64,000 nucleotides of DNA. It comes from Gemmatimonadota bacterium. GTDB lineage: Bacteria > Gemmatimonadota > Gemmatimonadetes > Longimicrobiales > Gaopeijiaceae. This document shows positions 1 to 9,172 of the stretch, piece after piece. The translations under genes were made by a program, and so were the position numbers. The notes below the pieces were generated by a model, which made no database searches, was not told where the DNA came from, and worked only from the letters and a program-made list of their open reading frames with translations. Location of the stretch: the NCBI GenBank assembly GCA_022823145.1, contig JAJDXS010000030.1:123021-187020 (forward strand). The letters are read 5' to 3'. Each line of letters starts with the position of its first letter. Within the stretch, counting starts at the first letter, position 1.

Positions 1-2701
1 TATCCCCGTCGGGAAGACGGCGATGCGCGAGCACGTATCGCCAGTCACCCAGGTTGGCGACCTTGGACGCCTCCCGCTGCTGTCCCGTTTCAAGCGCGGC
101 GTAGATCTCCGGATCCACCCAACTCTCGTACAGCCCAAGCTCGATCAGTTCGTCGGCGGAGCCTCCGACGAGCTCACCCCGCCGGTACTCGAGGAGGTCC
201 GCGCCTACCCGCCTCGCCAGCAGCTCCATCGAACCGCCCTCTTCGCGGTACGCTTCCGCAATCTGGCCGACGACGCGCTCCGCAAGGGCCGTGGCGGTTC
301 TTTCCGAGGCGCCCGCCAGTGTTCGGTAGGCAAGCGTGCCGAAGACGACGTTGGAAAGGATGAAGAAACCGAAGAGCGTCCAGGTCACCCGAGCGCGGAA
401 GGACGTGAACAGCTCCCTCCAGTCGATGGGAACCGAGAAGCGGAACCCGAGGATCCAGACGCTCGGGAGCCACAGCAGCGAGATGACGACGAGGTTCAGC
501 ACCAGCACCAGAGTCGCGCGCGCGAACATCACCGACAGATTGGGAATGCTGATGGTGTAGGCAACCGAGTAGTTCCCGTCGGGGAACGCAGCGGAACTCT
601 CCCCCATCCAGCCTTCCGCATTTCGGCTCCATGCGACCCTTCCAGGGCCGGGGCCGGAGCTTCCTTCGGGACTGCGAACCAGCGTGAGGAATTCCTGATC
701 GCCGCCTTCTTCCACGGCGGAGAAGAGCGGCCCGAGTTCCGACGGCTCGGCGATCGTGCGCCGGGGCGGAATGGTCCCGGTCACAACCCGCCCATCCGAG
801 AGGGACACCGCAATGAGGTGGCGTACGTCGACCTCTGCAAGCAGGTGATGCTCCCTGGTTCCGGCGGTGCGGATCTCGGGCAGGAGTTCTCCTACAACGA
901 GCGGCAGGTCTCCCTTGACACCGAGCCGCAGCTCCTGCTCGGGATTCCCCTCGCCGGACCACAGCGTCAGGAAGATCGGTGAGCCCTGAGCCGAGAGCCC
1001 GCTCGACACCCAGCTCTGATACATCATCTCCACGGCTCCGGCTCCGGCCCGGTGGAGCGAATCCACCTGGTTGGCGAACCGGTCAAGCAGCGTGTGCACC
1101 TCGGGATCCGGCGCGATTCCGAGCTGACCGAGCTGTTGCTCCGCGATGGCCATGCGCGCCTCGGTCCTCATCGACCAGGTGAACGGCAGGACGGCGGTCG
1201 CGGAGAGCCAGAAGGCACAGAACCATCGCGGGTAGGAAACGCGGCTACCCGCTTCCACTCCGCGCCCGACGAGGATCGCGGGCAGCACCCAGAGCATCGC
1301 CAGGCCTGGAGCGACATGGGGACCGGTCCGAACACCCGCGGCCACCGCGACACCCAGACCGACGGCCACGGCCATCCCGACCACCGCCAGCCCCGAACCG
1401 CTGCGCGAATCCGCCCTGCTCCGGAACAGTAGCGCCGTCCCTGTCACCAGCGTGAGCACCAGTGTTGCAGCGAGCTGAAAGACGACCCACTGGAGGTCGC
1501 TGGATCCGAGGACCTCGAGTGAAGCGGCATTTCCGAGCCATGACAGGATCAGAGGGAAGCTGATCGCCACGGTCACGGGCAGGACCCATACGGCCGACCG
1601 GAGGCGCCATCGGGGCCCGGCCAGGATCACGATCGGTGCGGCGGCGGCACCCAGAAGCAGGACACGTCCCAGCGACAGCGGCAGTGGTCCCTCCAGACTC
1701 CGGGTTGCCAGGGCAAGGAACTCCGGTGTCTTCAGAATACTCTCGAGCGGGACCAGGACGGCGGCGGCGACAAGCCCGCCCACTGCGTACCGAACGCCCC
1801 CTCCGGCGCCGGAGAACGCGTGGAGGAGCCAGGCGAGGGCCGCCATAATCACTACCAATCCTGCCCGCGACGCCCGCACCTCCGAGCGGCGCTCGGAGGT
1901 ATCCGGCTCGATGATCGCAATGCTCAGCAGCGTTTCATCCGGCCATCCGAGATCGAGCACCCCGGGCCCCGCGGTTCTCTCCGAACTCTCGATTCGGATC
2001 CGTTCCCCGGACTCCTCGGCGAACCGCGATGCAAAGTCACCGAGGCCCGATGCGAATGGGGCCGGAAGGTCCGATCCCATGAGCGACGCGGCCACGGCGG
2101 TTCCGCCACCGGCGGACAGCTCCGCCGCAAAGTACAGGTAGGAGAAGAGGGGAGTTCCCGAATACGCGTACCGACTGGTACCGGCTGCGACCCCTTCGGG
2201 CAGACGGCCGTGGTGGCTTCCTTCCCATGCGACGAACCGGCCGTCTTCATCAAGGACCGTCACGGCTGTCATCCCGGACTCCTCCAGAATGTTCCGCAGC
2301 GAATCCTGCAGAACGGCCGGCGGCGATCCGATGTGCGCCAGTTCCGATACCCTGGCGACCGTTCGTTCCCCTTCAACTACCAAGGCATCGAACTCCAGAC
2401 CCACCCGCTCGGCAACGGCACTCCTCCGTTCCTCCCAGTATTCCGCCCAGTCCGAGGACAGCCGTCGGGTCGTGGCGTCGGTGTGGAAGCCCACCACGAC
2501 TCCGGCAGCTAGCAGCAGTGTTGCGGAGGCGTGACGCCAACCCCTGGCTGCGCGGGAGGCAGAAAGCGCGATGCAGAGAGACGTGGCCGCGAGGATCCAC
2601 GGAGAATCGACCCGGGTCCAGGCAAGCAGACAGAAGAACCCGATCCAGGTCACGGTCTTCCCCCGGAATCGGTCTCCGGTACCCCCGGCAGTGTCCGTCA
2701 T
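1..2701 (-). CDS. large multi-pass membrane sensor protein, probable histidine kinase (3' end outside window)
   Basis: Reading the minus strand from the ATG at 2701 gives an uninterrupted frame of 900 residues that leaves the window at its left edge, so only the N-terminal part is seen. Two hydrophobic stretches (about 18-73) are followed by an extracytoplasmic region (about 75-270), a block of roughly eight membrane segments (about 280-510), a second soluble region (about 517-705), and two more membrane segments (about 714-745 and 768-790). This layout resembles the large NtrY-like sensor kinases of Gemmatimonadota and Bacteroidota, whose HAMP, HisKA and ATPase domains would lie beyond the edge; none is visible here, so the kinase call is inference. 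No strong ribosome binding site precedes the start. The gene diverges from the secreted protein at 2774. Confidence 0.6.
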   Translation of the reverse strand, partial: MTDTAGGTGDRFRGKTVTWIGFFCLLAWTRVDSPWILAATSLCIALSASRAARGWRHASATLLLAAGVVVGFHTDATTRRLSSDWAEYWEERRSAVAERVGLEFDALVVEGERTVARVSELAHIGSPPAVLQDSLRNILEESGMTAVTVLDEDGRFVAWEGSHHGRLPEGVAAGTSRYAYSGTPLFSYLYFAAELSAGGGTAVAASLMGSDLPAPFASGLGDFASRFAEESGERIRIESSERTAGPGVLDLGWPDETLLSIAIIEPDTSERRSEVRASRAGLVVIMAALAWLLHAFSGAGGGVRYAVGGLVAAAVLVPLESILKTPEFLALATRSLEGPLPLSLGRVLLLGAAAAPIVILAGPRWRLRSAVWVLPVTVAISFPLILSWLGNAASLEVLGSSDLQWVVFQLAATLVLTLVTGTALLFRSRADSRSGSGLAVVGMAVAVGLGVAVAAGVRTGPHVAPGLAMLWVLPAILVGRGVEAGSRVSYPRWFCAFWLSATAVLPFTWSMRTEARMAIAEQQLGQLGIAPDPEVHTLLDRFANQVDSLHRAGAGAVEMMYQSWVSSGLSAQGSPIFLTLWSGEGNPEQELRLGVKGDLPLVVGELLPEIRTAGTREHHLLAEVDVRHLIAVSLSDGRVVTGTIPPRRTIAEPSELGPLFSAVEEGGDQEFLTLVRSPEGSSGPGPGRVAWSRNAEGWMGESSAAFPDGNYSVAYTISIPNLSVMFARATLVLVLNLVVISLLWLPSVWILGFRFSVPIDWRELFTSFRARVTWTLFGFFILSNVVFGTLAYRTLAGASERTATALAERVVGQIAEAYREEGGSMELLARRVGADLLEYRRGELVGGSADELIELGLYESWVDPEIYAALETGQQREASKVANLGDWRYVLAHRRLPDGD

Positions 2702-2773
2702 CCGGTGCGCGTTCTCACGGTGTCCCGTCCAGACATCGCATCGCCCCCCTTTGCCATTACCTTATCTATCCTA

Positions 2774-3547
2774 ATGGATCATCGAATGTGCCCGTCGTCT
2801 TTTCGGCCGCCCCGCCGGCCAGGTGCCGCATTTCGAGGGATACGCCCACCTGGTGTCGCTCTCCTGCGCATCGTGCTTCTCGTTGCCGTACCGCTCGCAG
2901 CCCTGCTTTTCGCTCCGTGGCTCGCTGCGGCTCAGCTCGTCGACAACGGCGTGTTTCGGCTCCTTGTGGACGGCGTCGAGGTGGGGATGGAGGAGTTCAC
3001 GATCCAGAGAGTCGGCACTGGAGACGCCCAGCGCACGTTCGCCCGAGGGAACGTCAGCATGAGCGACGGCCGGGTCCTGGAGACGGTCCTCCAGATGGTT
3101 GGCCCGGGGATGGTCCTGCAGGCGTACCGGGCGACTCTCACGGGTACCGACACCGCCCAGGTGGAGTTCGTTCGTGCCGGCAACCGTCTGCAGGGAACCA
3201 TCGTCGAGAGGCAACGGGAGCGGGTTCGGGAGTACCGGGCCGATCCGACGACCGTCATCTTCGAGGAGGGCGTCGCCCACCACTACTTCGTGCTCGGTTT
3301 GCATACGGCCAGCGGGAATCCTGCGGCGACGCTGCACGCCTTTGCCCCCCTGTCGGATCGCGCGGAAGCGGCCACCGAGATCCAGGCGGCGCCCGACGCT
3401 CTCGACCTGCAGGGAACGACCGTGGAAACGACCCGTGTGCTTTTCGGAGCCGACGATCGTGCCGGGGCAGCGTGGTTCGACGGAAGCGGCCGGCTCGTGC
3501 GTGTGGAGTTGTTCGCCCAGGGATTCGTCGCTTTGCGCCTGCCCTGA
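2774..3547 (+). CDS. secreted protein of unknown function, upstream of efflux genes
   Basis: A 257-residue protein that I do not recognise. An N-terminal basic stretch leads to a hydrophobic core around residues 30-50 and a likely signal peptidase site after Ala-Ala-Ala (about residue 54), so it is probably exported to the periplasm or outer membrane. The mature part looks beta-rich, with alternating polar and hydrophobic residues and no catalytic motif that I can name. The frame continues upstream to 2531, but that part overlaps the divergent sensor gene and looks non-coding; ATG 2774 is preferred and ATG 2786 is an alternative. It lies 159 bases before the TolC-type gene and may be the first gene of the efflux cluster. 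Confidence 0.6.
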   Translation: MDHRMCPSSFRPPRRPGAAFRGIRPPGVALLRIVLLVAVPLAALLFAPWLAAAQLVDNGVFRLLVDGVEVGMEEFTIQRVGTGDAQRTFARGNVSMSDGRVLETVLQMVGPGMVLQAYRATLTGTDTAQVEFVRAGNRLQGTIVERQRERVREYRADPTTVIFEEGVAHHYFVLGLHTASGNPAATLHAFAPLSDRAEAATEIQAAPDALDLQGTTVETTRVLFGADDRAGAAWFDGSGRLVRVELFAQGFVALRLP

Positions 3548-3706
3548 GTCGAGGTCATGAAGAGACTCGGGATGCGTGACGTAGACGGAAACCGTACCGG
3601 AGGGGACGGCGTAGGGCTTGGGTCCGTTCCTGAACGCAGCAGTGTCGGCCGGATCTGCGCCCGCGGGCAGAGGCGCGGCTTTCGGTCGTTCAATGGAGAC
3701 ACATCA

Positions 3707-5260
3707 ATGCAGAATACCATGAGTTCGCTCACCGGCCCGGGCCTGCGGCGATCACGCGCGTGGAAAAAGACGGTCGTCGCGGCGGGATTTCTGATGGCGG
3801 TAGTGGTGCCGGGGCCCGTCATCGGCCAGGACATGGTGCCGGCATCCCTGACCCTGGACGAGGCCCTGCGGCTCGCCATCCGCAACAACCCCCGGCTCCA
3901 GGCGGCCCGCAACGACATCGCGGTGGCGGACTGGAATCTCAACGCAGCGTACGGCTCATGGATTCCCTCGGCTTCCCTGAGTTCGAGCGTCTCCTGGCAG
4001 GGAGCCGGAGAACAGCGGTTCGGGAGCATTACCGCGGACCAGCTGGGCTTTCAGGATCAGCCTTCCTTCTTCTTCAGTTCCTACAGTGCCGGCATCAACT
4101 ACTCACTCAACGGCCGCACCCTCATGGCGCCCGGACAGGCGAGAAGGAACCGTGACGCCACCCGGGCGCAGGTTCGTTCCGAGGAGTCGGTGCTGCGCCT
4201 CAACGTCACCAGGGCGTATCTGGAAGGGTTGCGGCAAGTCGAGGGACTGGGGCTGGCGGAACAGGAACTCGAGCGGGCGCGGTTCAATCTCAGGTTGGCC
4301 CGGGGCCGGCAGGAGGTAGGGTCGGGAAACGCCATCGACGTTCAGCAGGCCGAGGTCGGCGTGGGGCGGGCGGAGATCGCCCTGATTCAGGCTCGCACGG
4401 GAGTGCGCACGTCGCGCATCCAGTTGCTGCAGCAGCTGGGGGTGACGCTGGCCGCGGAACCTGTGCTTGAAACCACCTTTGCCGTGACCGAACCGCTGTG
4501 GTCGGCCGACGACCTCTATGACATGGCCGTCGGGACAAATCCGAACCTGCAGGCGTTGCGCGCCCAGGAGGAGGCGTCACGGTACGGCGTGAGCATGGCC
4601 CGTTCGGCCTACTTTCCCAGCCTGTCCCTTTCCGCGGGCATCAGCGGGTTCACCCGCCAGGCCAGCAGCACCGCGGGACAGGAAGCGCAGGCCATCGCCA
4701 CCGGGCAGGCCCGCATCGAGCAGTGCCGAACGCTGAATGGCCTTCTGTCGCTGCTGCCCGCATCTCCTCCTCCGCAGGATTGTTCGCTGCTGGCGACACC
4801 CCAGTCCGCGATCGAGGAAATCAGGGCGCAAAACGACGCATTCCCCTTCAATTTCACGAGACAACCGCCGTCTCTGGGGCTGACGATCTCCATCCCCGTC
4901 TTTCAGGGCCTCGGACGGCAGCGTGAACTCGAAAGCGCCCGCGCGCAGTTGAACGACAACAGATTCCTGATCCGCGAGCAGGAGTTGGCGCTCCGCGCGG
5001 ACATCGAATCGCGCATCGCGATCGTACAGACCGCCTACGAAAGCGCGCTGATCGAGGAGCGCAACCAGGCACTCGCGGATGAACAGCTTCGTCTGGCGCA
5101 GGAGCAGTACCGGCTGGGGCTGTCCAACTTCATCGCGCTGGTCGAGGCGGAGACGGTCAAGGCCCAGGCGGACAGGGAGCGCGTCCTTTCCATCTTTACC
5201 TATCATGACGCAGTGGCAGACCTCGAGGCGGTGGTTGGCACTCCCTTGAGGAATCAATAA
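3707..5260 (+). CDS. TolC family outer membrane efflux channel
   Basis: A 517-residue outer membrane factor. After a signal peptide ending near Gly-Gln-Asp it has the two repeated OEP domains typical of TolC: long amphipathic helices separated by beta segments, with the usual opening 'LTLDEALRLAIRNNPRLQAA'. It should trimerise into a channel-tunnel that carries substrates from the periplasmic adaptor across the outer membrane. The frame is open from 3557, but ATG 3707 is chosen because GGAGA sits seven bases upstream and it gives a clean signal peptide. An insertion of about 60 residues around the middle is rich in Ala, Gln and Pro and holds two Cys. It is followed after 8 bases by the adaptor gene, so the two are co-transcribed. 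Confidence 0.9.
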   Translation: MQNTMSSLTGPGLRRSRAWKKTVVAAGFLMAVVVPGPVIGQDMVPASLTLDEALRLAIRNNPRLQAARNDIAVADWNLNAAYGSWIPSASLSSSVSWQGAGEQRFGSITADQLGFQDQPSFFFSSYSAGINYSLNGRTLMAPGQARRNRDATRAQVRSEESVLRLNVTRAYLEGLRQVEGLGLAEQELERARFNLRLARGRQEVGSGNAIDVQQAEVGVGRAEIALIQARTGVRTSRIQLLQQLGVTLAAEPVLETTFAVTEPLWSADDLYDMAVGTNPNLQALRAQEEASRYGVSMARSAYFPSLSLSAGISGFTRQASSTAGQEAQAIATGQARIEQCRTLNGLLSLLPASPPPQDCSLLATPQSAIEEIRAQNDAFPFNFTRQPPSLGLTISIPVFQGLGRQRELESARAQLNDNRFLIREQELALRADIESRIAIVQTAYESALIEERNQALADEQLRLAQEQYRLGLSNFIALVEAETVKAQADRERVLSIFTYHDAVADLEAVVGTPLRNQ

Positions 5261-5268
5261 GGGAAACC

Positions 5269-6543
5269 ATGCAAACAAGAACCAAGGTCATCATCGCCGT
5301 AGCCATTGTCGCGCTGCTTTCCGTGGCGGCCGTACTCGGCAGCACCAATGGCCGCGCCCGTGGCGTCCCGGTCCGAACCGAGGCCGTCGACACGCGCAAT
5401 CTGGTCGCCACCGTCACGGCCAGCGGCAACGTCCGCGCACGGAGAAAGGTCGACATCAGTTCCGACATTTCCGCGCGCGTCTCCCAACTCCTCGTCGACG
5501 AGGGCCAGGATGTCGAGCAGGGCCAGATCCTCCTCCGTCTGGATCCGAGCCGCTACCAGGCCGCGCTCGACCGTAGCCAGGCAAACCTCAGTGCGTCACA
5601 GGCGCAGGTCGCGCAGGCGCGCGCCAACCTGTTGCGCGCGCAGCGGCAGGCCGAACGCATGGTCTCGTTGCGAGCGCGCGATTCGCTCCTGGTGAGCCGT
5701 CAGGACGTCGAGAACGCCGAGACGGATCTCGAGGTGCAGCAGTCGTTGCGGGACGCCGCGGTGTACGGGGTGAATCAGGCTCAGGCCGCGGTGGAGGAAG
5801 CCCGGGATCAGTTGTCCAAGACGATTATCCGCGCACCCATATCGGGACGCGTGACCCGCCTGAACGTCGAACAGGGCGAAACGGTCATTGTCGGGACAAT
5901 GAACAACCCGGGCAGCCTGGTTCTCACCGTTTCGGACCTGTCGGTCATGGAAGTTGTCCTCGAGGTCGACGAGACAGATGTGCCCGAGATATCCCTGGGG
6001 GACAGTGCAGCCGTAGAACTCGACGCGTTCCCCGACCTCGTTTTTCCGGGGACTGTCACGGAGATAGGGAATAGCGCGATACGACCGCCCTCGCAGGTCG
6101 CGGGAACCGGACAGACCCCGACCATCGACTTCGAGGTGGTGGTGACGCTCGAGAACCCCGCAGCCGAACTCCGCCCCGACCTTTCAGCCACGGCCGAGGT
6201 CGTGACCGACACGCGGATCGACCAACTGGCCATCCCGATCATCGCGTTGACGCTGCGCGAAGAGGACCGCGAGGGCGCGAACGGCGAGACCTCGAGCCAG
6301 GACGGAGAGCGCACCGCTTCGGAGCCGATTGAAGGGGTCTTCGTGGTCAAGGACGGCATCGCCATCTTCACCCCCGTCCAGATCGGAATCGCCGGCCAGG
6401 AGTATTTCGAGGTCATTTCCGGCCTCTCGGAGGGAGACAGCGTAGTCAGCGGCCCCTATCAGGTGGTGCGTACCCTGGCGGACAGCTCCGAGGTGAGGGC
6501 GGACGAGTCGCTGGGCGTCGAGCCCCTGAACGAAACCGACTGA
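5269..6543 (+). CDS. periplasmic adaptor (HlyD/MacA-type membrane fusion protein)
   Basis: A 424-residue membrane fusion protein. One N-terminal membrane anchor (about residues 7-25) is followed by a lipoyl-like beta segment, a long alpha-helical hairpin rich in Ala, Gln and Arg (about 95-190), the returning lipoyl half with 'TIIRAPISGRVTRLNVEQGE', a beta-barrel domain and a membrane-proximal domain. It should bridge the inner-membrane permeases encoded next to the TolC-type channel. An acidic Ser/Gly-rich loop around 335-355 is unusual. The gene starts 8 bases after the channel gene and ends 13 bases before the first permease, so the four genes form one operon. Confidence 0.88.
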   Translation: MQTRTKVIIAVAIVALLSVAAVLGSTNGRARGVPVRTEAVDTRNLVATVTASGNVRARRKVDISSDISARVSQLLVDEGQDVEQGQILLRLDPSRYQAALDRSQANLSASQAQVAQARANLLRAQRQAERMVSLRARDSLLVSRQDVENAETDLEVQQSLRDAAVYGVNQAQAAVEEARDQLSKTIIRAPISGRVTRLNVEQGETVIVGTMNNPGSLVLTVSDLSVMEVVLEVDETDVPEISLGDSAAVELDAFPDLVFPGTVTEIGNSAIRPPSQVAGTGQTPTIDFEVVVTLENPAAELRPDLSATAEVVTDTRIDQLAIPIIALTLREEDREGANGETSSQDGERTASEPIEGVFVVKDGIAIFTPVQIGIAGQEYFEVISGLSEGDSVVSGPYQVVRTLADSSEVRADESLGVEPLNETD

Positions 6544-6556
6544 CCGACCGGCTCCG

Positions 6557-7798
6557 ATGCGGATCCTCGAAGGGGTCAGGCTCGCCTGGGACCAGATGCG
6601 TACCCAGAGGCTGAAGAGCTTTTTCAGCCTGCTGGGAGTCATCGTCGGTGTAATGTTCCTTATCGTGGTGGTCAGCATCGTCGAAGGCATGGACCAGTAC
6701 ATTCGGGGCACGCTTACCGAACGGTTCTTCGGCGTGAACACGGTGTCGGTCAACCGAACTCCCCGGGCGCCGCTGAGCGCTTCTCCCGAACAGTGGAGAG
6801 CCTGGAATCGAGCGCCCCGCCTCACCTACGAGGACTACGAACGCTTGCGCGACCGCGTGTCCCTGCCCGCTGTCATCTCTCCGGAATCCGACGCGAGCGG
6901 GGAACTGGAATCGGATCGCGGCCGCAAGGTCGAGAACGTCAGAATCGTGGGAGCCGGAGCGGAGATCTTCGACATCCGCAACTGGAAGCTGGAGCGGGGC
7001 CGGGCATTCACGCGACAGGAAGCCGAGCGCGGGGTCCCCGTCCTGGTACTCGGGAAATCCACCGCCGAAGTGCTGTTTGAGAGTACGGACCCGATCGGCC
7101 AGCGTGTACGCATCCGCGGTTTTCCCTACCGGGTCGTCGGAGTACTCGAGGATCAGGGATCCTTCCTGGGACAGTCGCTGAACAACCTCGCCGTCGGTCC
7201 GGCACTCTCGCCCTTGCAGAGCTTCACCGCTCCCCGCGGTCGAGTGGACCAGATCATCCTCAAGGCGGAAGGGCCCGACTACGTGATTCCGCTGTGGGAA
7301 GAGGTTGTCGAGATCATGCGGGTCCACCGTCGGCTGGGCCCGGGTGAACTCGACAACTTTGCCGCCGAAACCACCGAAGAGTCGCTGAGCCTCTGGGAGA
7401 GAATCAGCCAGATCCTCTTCATGGCGCTCCCGGGCCTGGTCGGGATCTCTCTTGTGGTCGGGGGAATCGTGATCATGAACATCATGCTGGTGTCGGTCAT
7501 GGAAAGGACCCGCGAAATCGGGATCCGCAAGGCCCTGGGTGCCCGGCGCGCCGACATCCTGGCTCAGGTCCTGATCGAGAGCGCCACGCTTTCGGGAGTC
7601 GGAGCCCTCTTCGGAATCGCGATCGGGGTGGGACTGACCGTCATCGTCGGGACGGTATCTCCCCTTCCGGCGGCCGTGGCCCCCCGATGGATCCTGCTCG
7701 GCGTGTCGCTCGGAGTCGTCGTCGGAATTGTCTCAGGGGTCTATCCGGCATCGCGTGCCGCAAGGCTTGACCCCGTAGACGCCCTGAGGTACGAATGA
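6557..7798 (+). CDS. FtsX/MacB-type ABC transporter permease, first of two
   Basis: A 413-residue permease with the MacB/FtsX layout: one membrane segment near residues 17-37, a large periplasmic MacB_PCD-like domain (about 40-280), then three C-terminal membrane segments. The cytoplasmic motif 'ERTREIGIRKALGARRADI' between segments 2 and 3 is the family signature and would contact the ATPase. True MacB carries an N-terminal ATPase domain; here the protein starts directly at the membrane part. The gene overlaps the second permease by four bases (ATGA), pointing to equal expression and a heterodimer. The substrate cannot be read from sequence; peptides, lipids or drugs are possible. Confidence 0.88.
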   Translation: MRILEGVRLAWDQMRTQRLKSFFSLLGVIVGVMFLIVVVSIVEGMDQYIRGTLTERFFGVNTVSVNRTPRAPLSASPEQWRAWNRAPRLTYEDYERLRDRVSLPAVISPESDASGELESDRGRKVENVRIVGAGAEIFDIRNWKLERGRAFTRQEAERGVPVLVLGKSTAEVLFESTDPIGQRVRIRGFPYRVVGVLEDQGSFLGQSLNNLAVGPALSPLQSFTAPRGRVDQIILKAEGPDYVIPLWEEVVEIMRVHRRLGPGELDNFAAETTEESLSLWERISQILFMALPGLVGISLVVGGIVIMNIMLVSVMERTREIGIRKALGARRADILAQVLIESATLSGVGALFGIAIGVGLTVIVGTVSPLPAAVAPRWILLGVSLGVVVGIVSGVYPASRAARLDPVDALRYE

Positions 7799-9129
7799 CC
7801 GACGATCTTCGGACACCGCGGCCGAATCGCCGTCTGCCCGGCGCCCCGGAGGGGAGCCCGCCCGGCTTCGCCAGGATCCTGACGGATGGCGTGCACGTGG
7901 CGAGCGACGCCCTCCGCGGGAACTGGACGCGAACCCTCCTCGCCATACTCGGCGTGGGTGTGGGCACGGGCGTGGTCGTGACCGTGGCGGCCATCATGAC
8001 AGGCATCCGCACCGAGGTTCTCAACATCTTCGAGGCATCGGGTCCCGACAACTTCACTGTCATGCCCTTCGATTTTTCCGACGTCCGAATCGCGTTGGAC
8101 GGATCCGGAAGGCCGCCCTGGTGGGACCGCCCCGAGATTACCGACAGAGAGATTCGGAGAATGCAGGCGCTCCCCGCAGTACACGAGTTGAACGCTTTCT
8201 TCGACTTCGGAGCGTCGATTCGCTTCGATTCCGACTGGGTCAGGAACCTCCAGTGGCACGGCATGTCTTCCTCCTGGACGATCTCACGGCCGGGCGACTT
8301 CGTGGCGGGCAGGAACTTCACGCAGGCCGAAGTGAACCAGGCCCGGGCGGTCGTGGTCATATCCAACGAAGTGGCGACGGCCGTGTTCGGAGAGCTGGAT
8401 CCCGTGGGCAGGCGGGTAAGGGTCAATGCCGGCCGCCGCGCAGCAAACGAGTTGTTCACCGTGGTCGGGGTCTACGCACCGATCGAGAACGCCTTCGGTG
8501 AGGTCACCGACAATTTCGCTGTCGTTCCCTTTACTACGGCCGACAAACGCCTCAAGGCCCGCGATCGCTGGACCTTCATGATGGTGGACATCGTGCCGCG
8601 AGCAGATGTCGGGTCCGAGGAGGCGGAAAACCAGATCATCTCCGCGCTTCGATCAATGCGCGAGCTCGGCCCGGCTGACGACAACAACTTCGCTATCGTG
8701 CGGGCCGGTCAAATCGTCGATCTCTTCAACCAGATGACGGCCATGTTCTTCGCGGTCATCCTCGGTCTCTCCTCCGTCGGCATGCTGGTTGGCGGAATCG
8801 GCGTGATCGGGATCATGCTCATCTCGGTGACAGAGCGAACCCGAGAGATCGGCATCCGCAAGGCGGTGGGCGCCACGCAGCAGGAGATCAAATGGCAATT
8901 CCTGATCGAGGCGTCGCTCCTCACCGCGTCCGGAGCGGTGGCGGGTATCCTCGTGGGGTGGGCCGGCTCGGAAATCCTGGCCGCGATCTCACCGCTACCG
9001 GCAAGGATACCACTGTGGTCGGTGGTTGCGGCGATCGTTCTAGCAGCTTTCACCGGCATCCTGTTCGGAATGCTCCCGGCCCTGCGAGCCGCCCGCCTCG
9101 ATCCTGTCGAAGCACTCAGGTACGAGTGA
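7795..9129 (+). CDS. FtsX/MacB-type ABC transporter permease, second of two
   Basis: A 444-residue paralogue of the upstream permease. It has a longer cytoplasmic lead (about 38 residues), a first membrane segment near 40-60, a periplasmic domain, and three C-terminal membrane segments. The signature 'ERTREIGIRKAVGATQQEI' is clear, and both proteins end in the same kind of tail ('ARLDPVEALRYE'). It starts inside the stop codon of the first permease. No ATP-binding protein gene follows; the next gene is bshB1, so the ATPase must come from elsewhere in the genome or be shared with another transporter. Confidence 0.88.
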   Translation: MTDDLRTPRPNRRLPGAPEGSPPGFARILTDGVHVASDALRGNWTRTLLAILGVGVGTGVVVTVAAIMTGIRTEVLNIFEASGPDNFTVMPFDFSDVRIALDGSGRPPWWDRPEITDREIRRMQALPAVHELNAFFDFGASIRFDSDWVRNLQWHGMSSSWTISRPGDFVAGRNFTQAEVNQARAVVVISNEVATAVFGELDPVGRRVRVNAGRRAANELFTVVGVYAPIENAFGEVTDNFAVVPFTTADKRLKARDRWTFMMVDIVPRADVGSEEAENQIISALRSMRELGPADDNNFAIVRAGQIVDLFNQMTAMFFAVILGLSSVGMLVGGIGVIGIMLISVTERTREIGIRKAVGATQQEIKWQFLIEASLLTASGAVAGILVGWAGSEILAAISPLPARIPLWSVVAAIVLAAFTGILFGMLPALRAARLDPVEALRYE

Positions 9130-9172
9130 GTGTGATTTCCACCGGCGGCGGACACGGCGAACCGGAATCCGG

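Noticed and set aside
23..982. Plus-strand open frame of 319 codons at the left end
   Set aside because: It is rich in Gln, His, Asp and Arg, as expected for the antisense of a membrane protein, and the minus strand is open through the whole area with clear hydrophobic segments.
2751..2773. TTGCCA...TATCCT as a promoter for the secreted protein at 2774
   Set aside because: The spacing between the two elements does not fit a sigma-70 promoter if translation starts at 2774.
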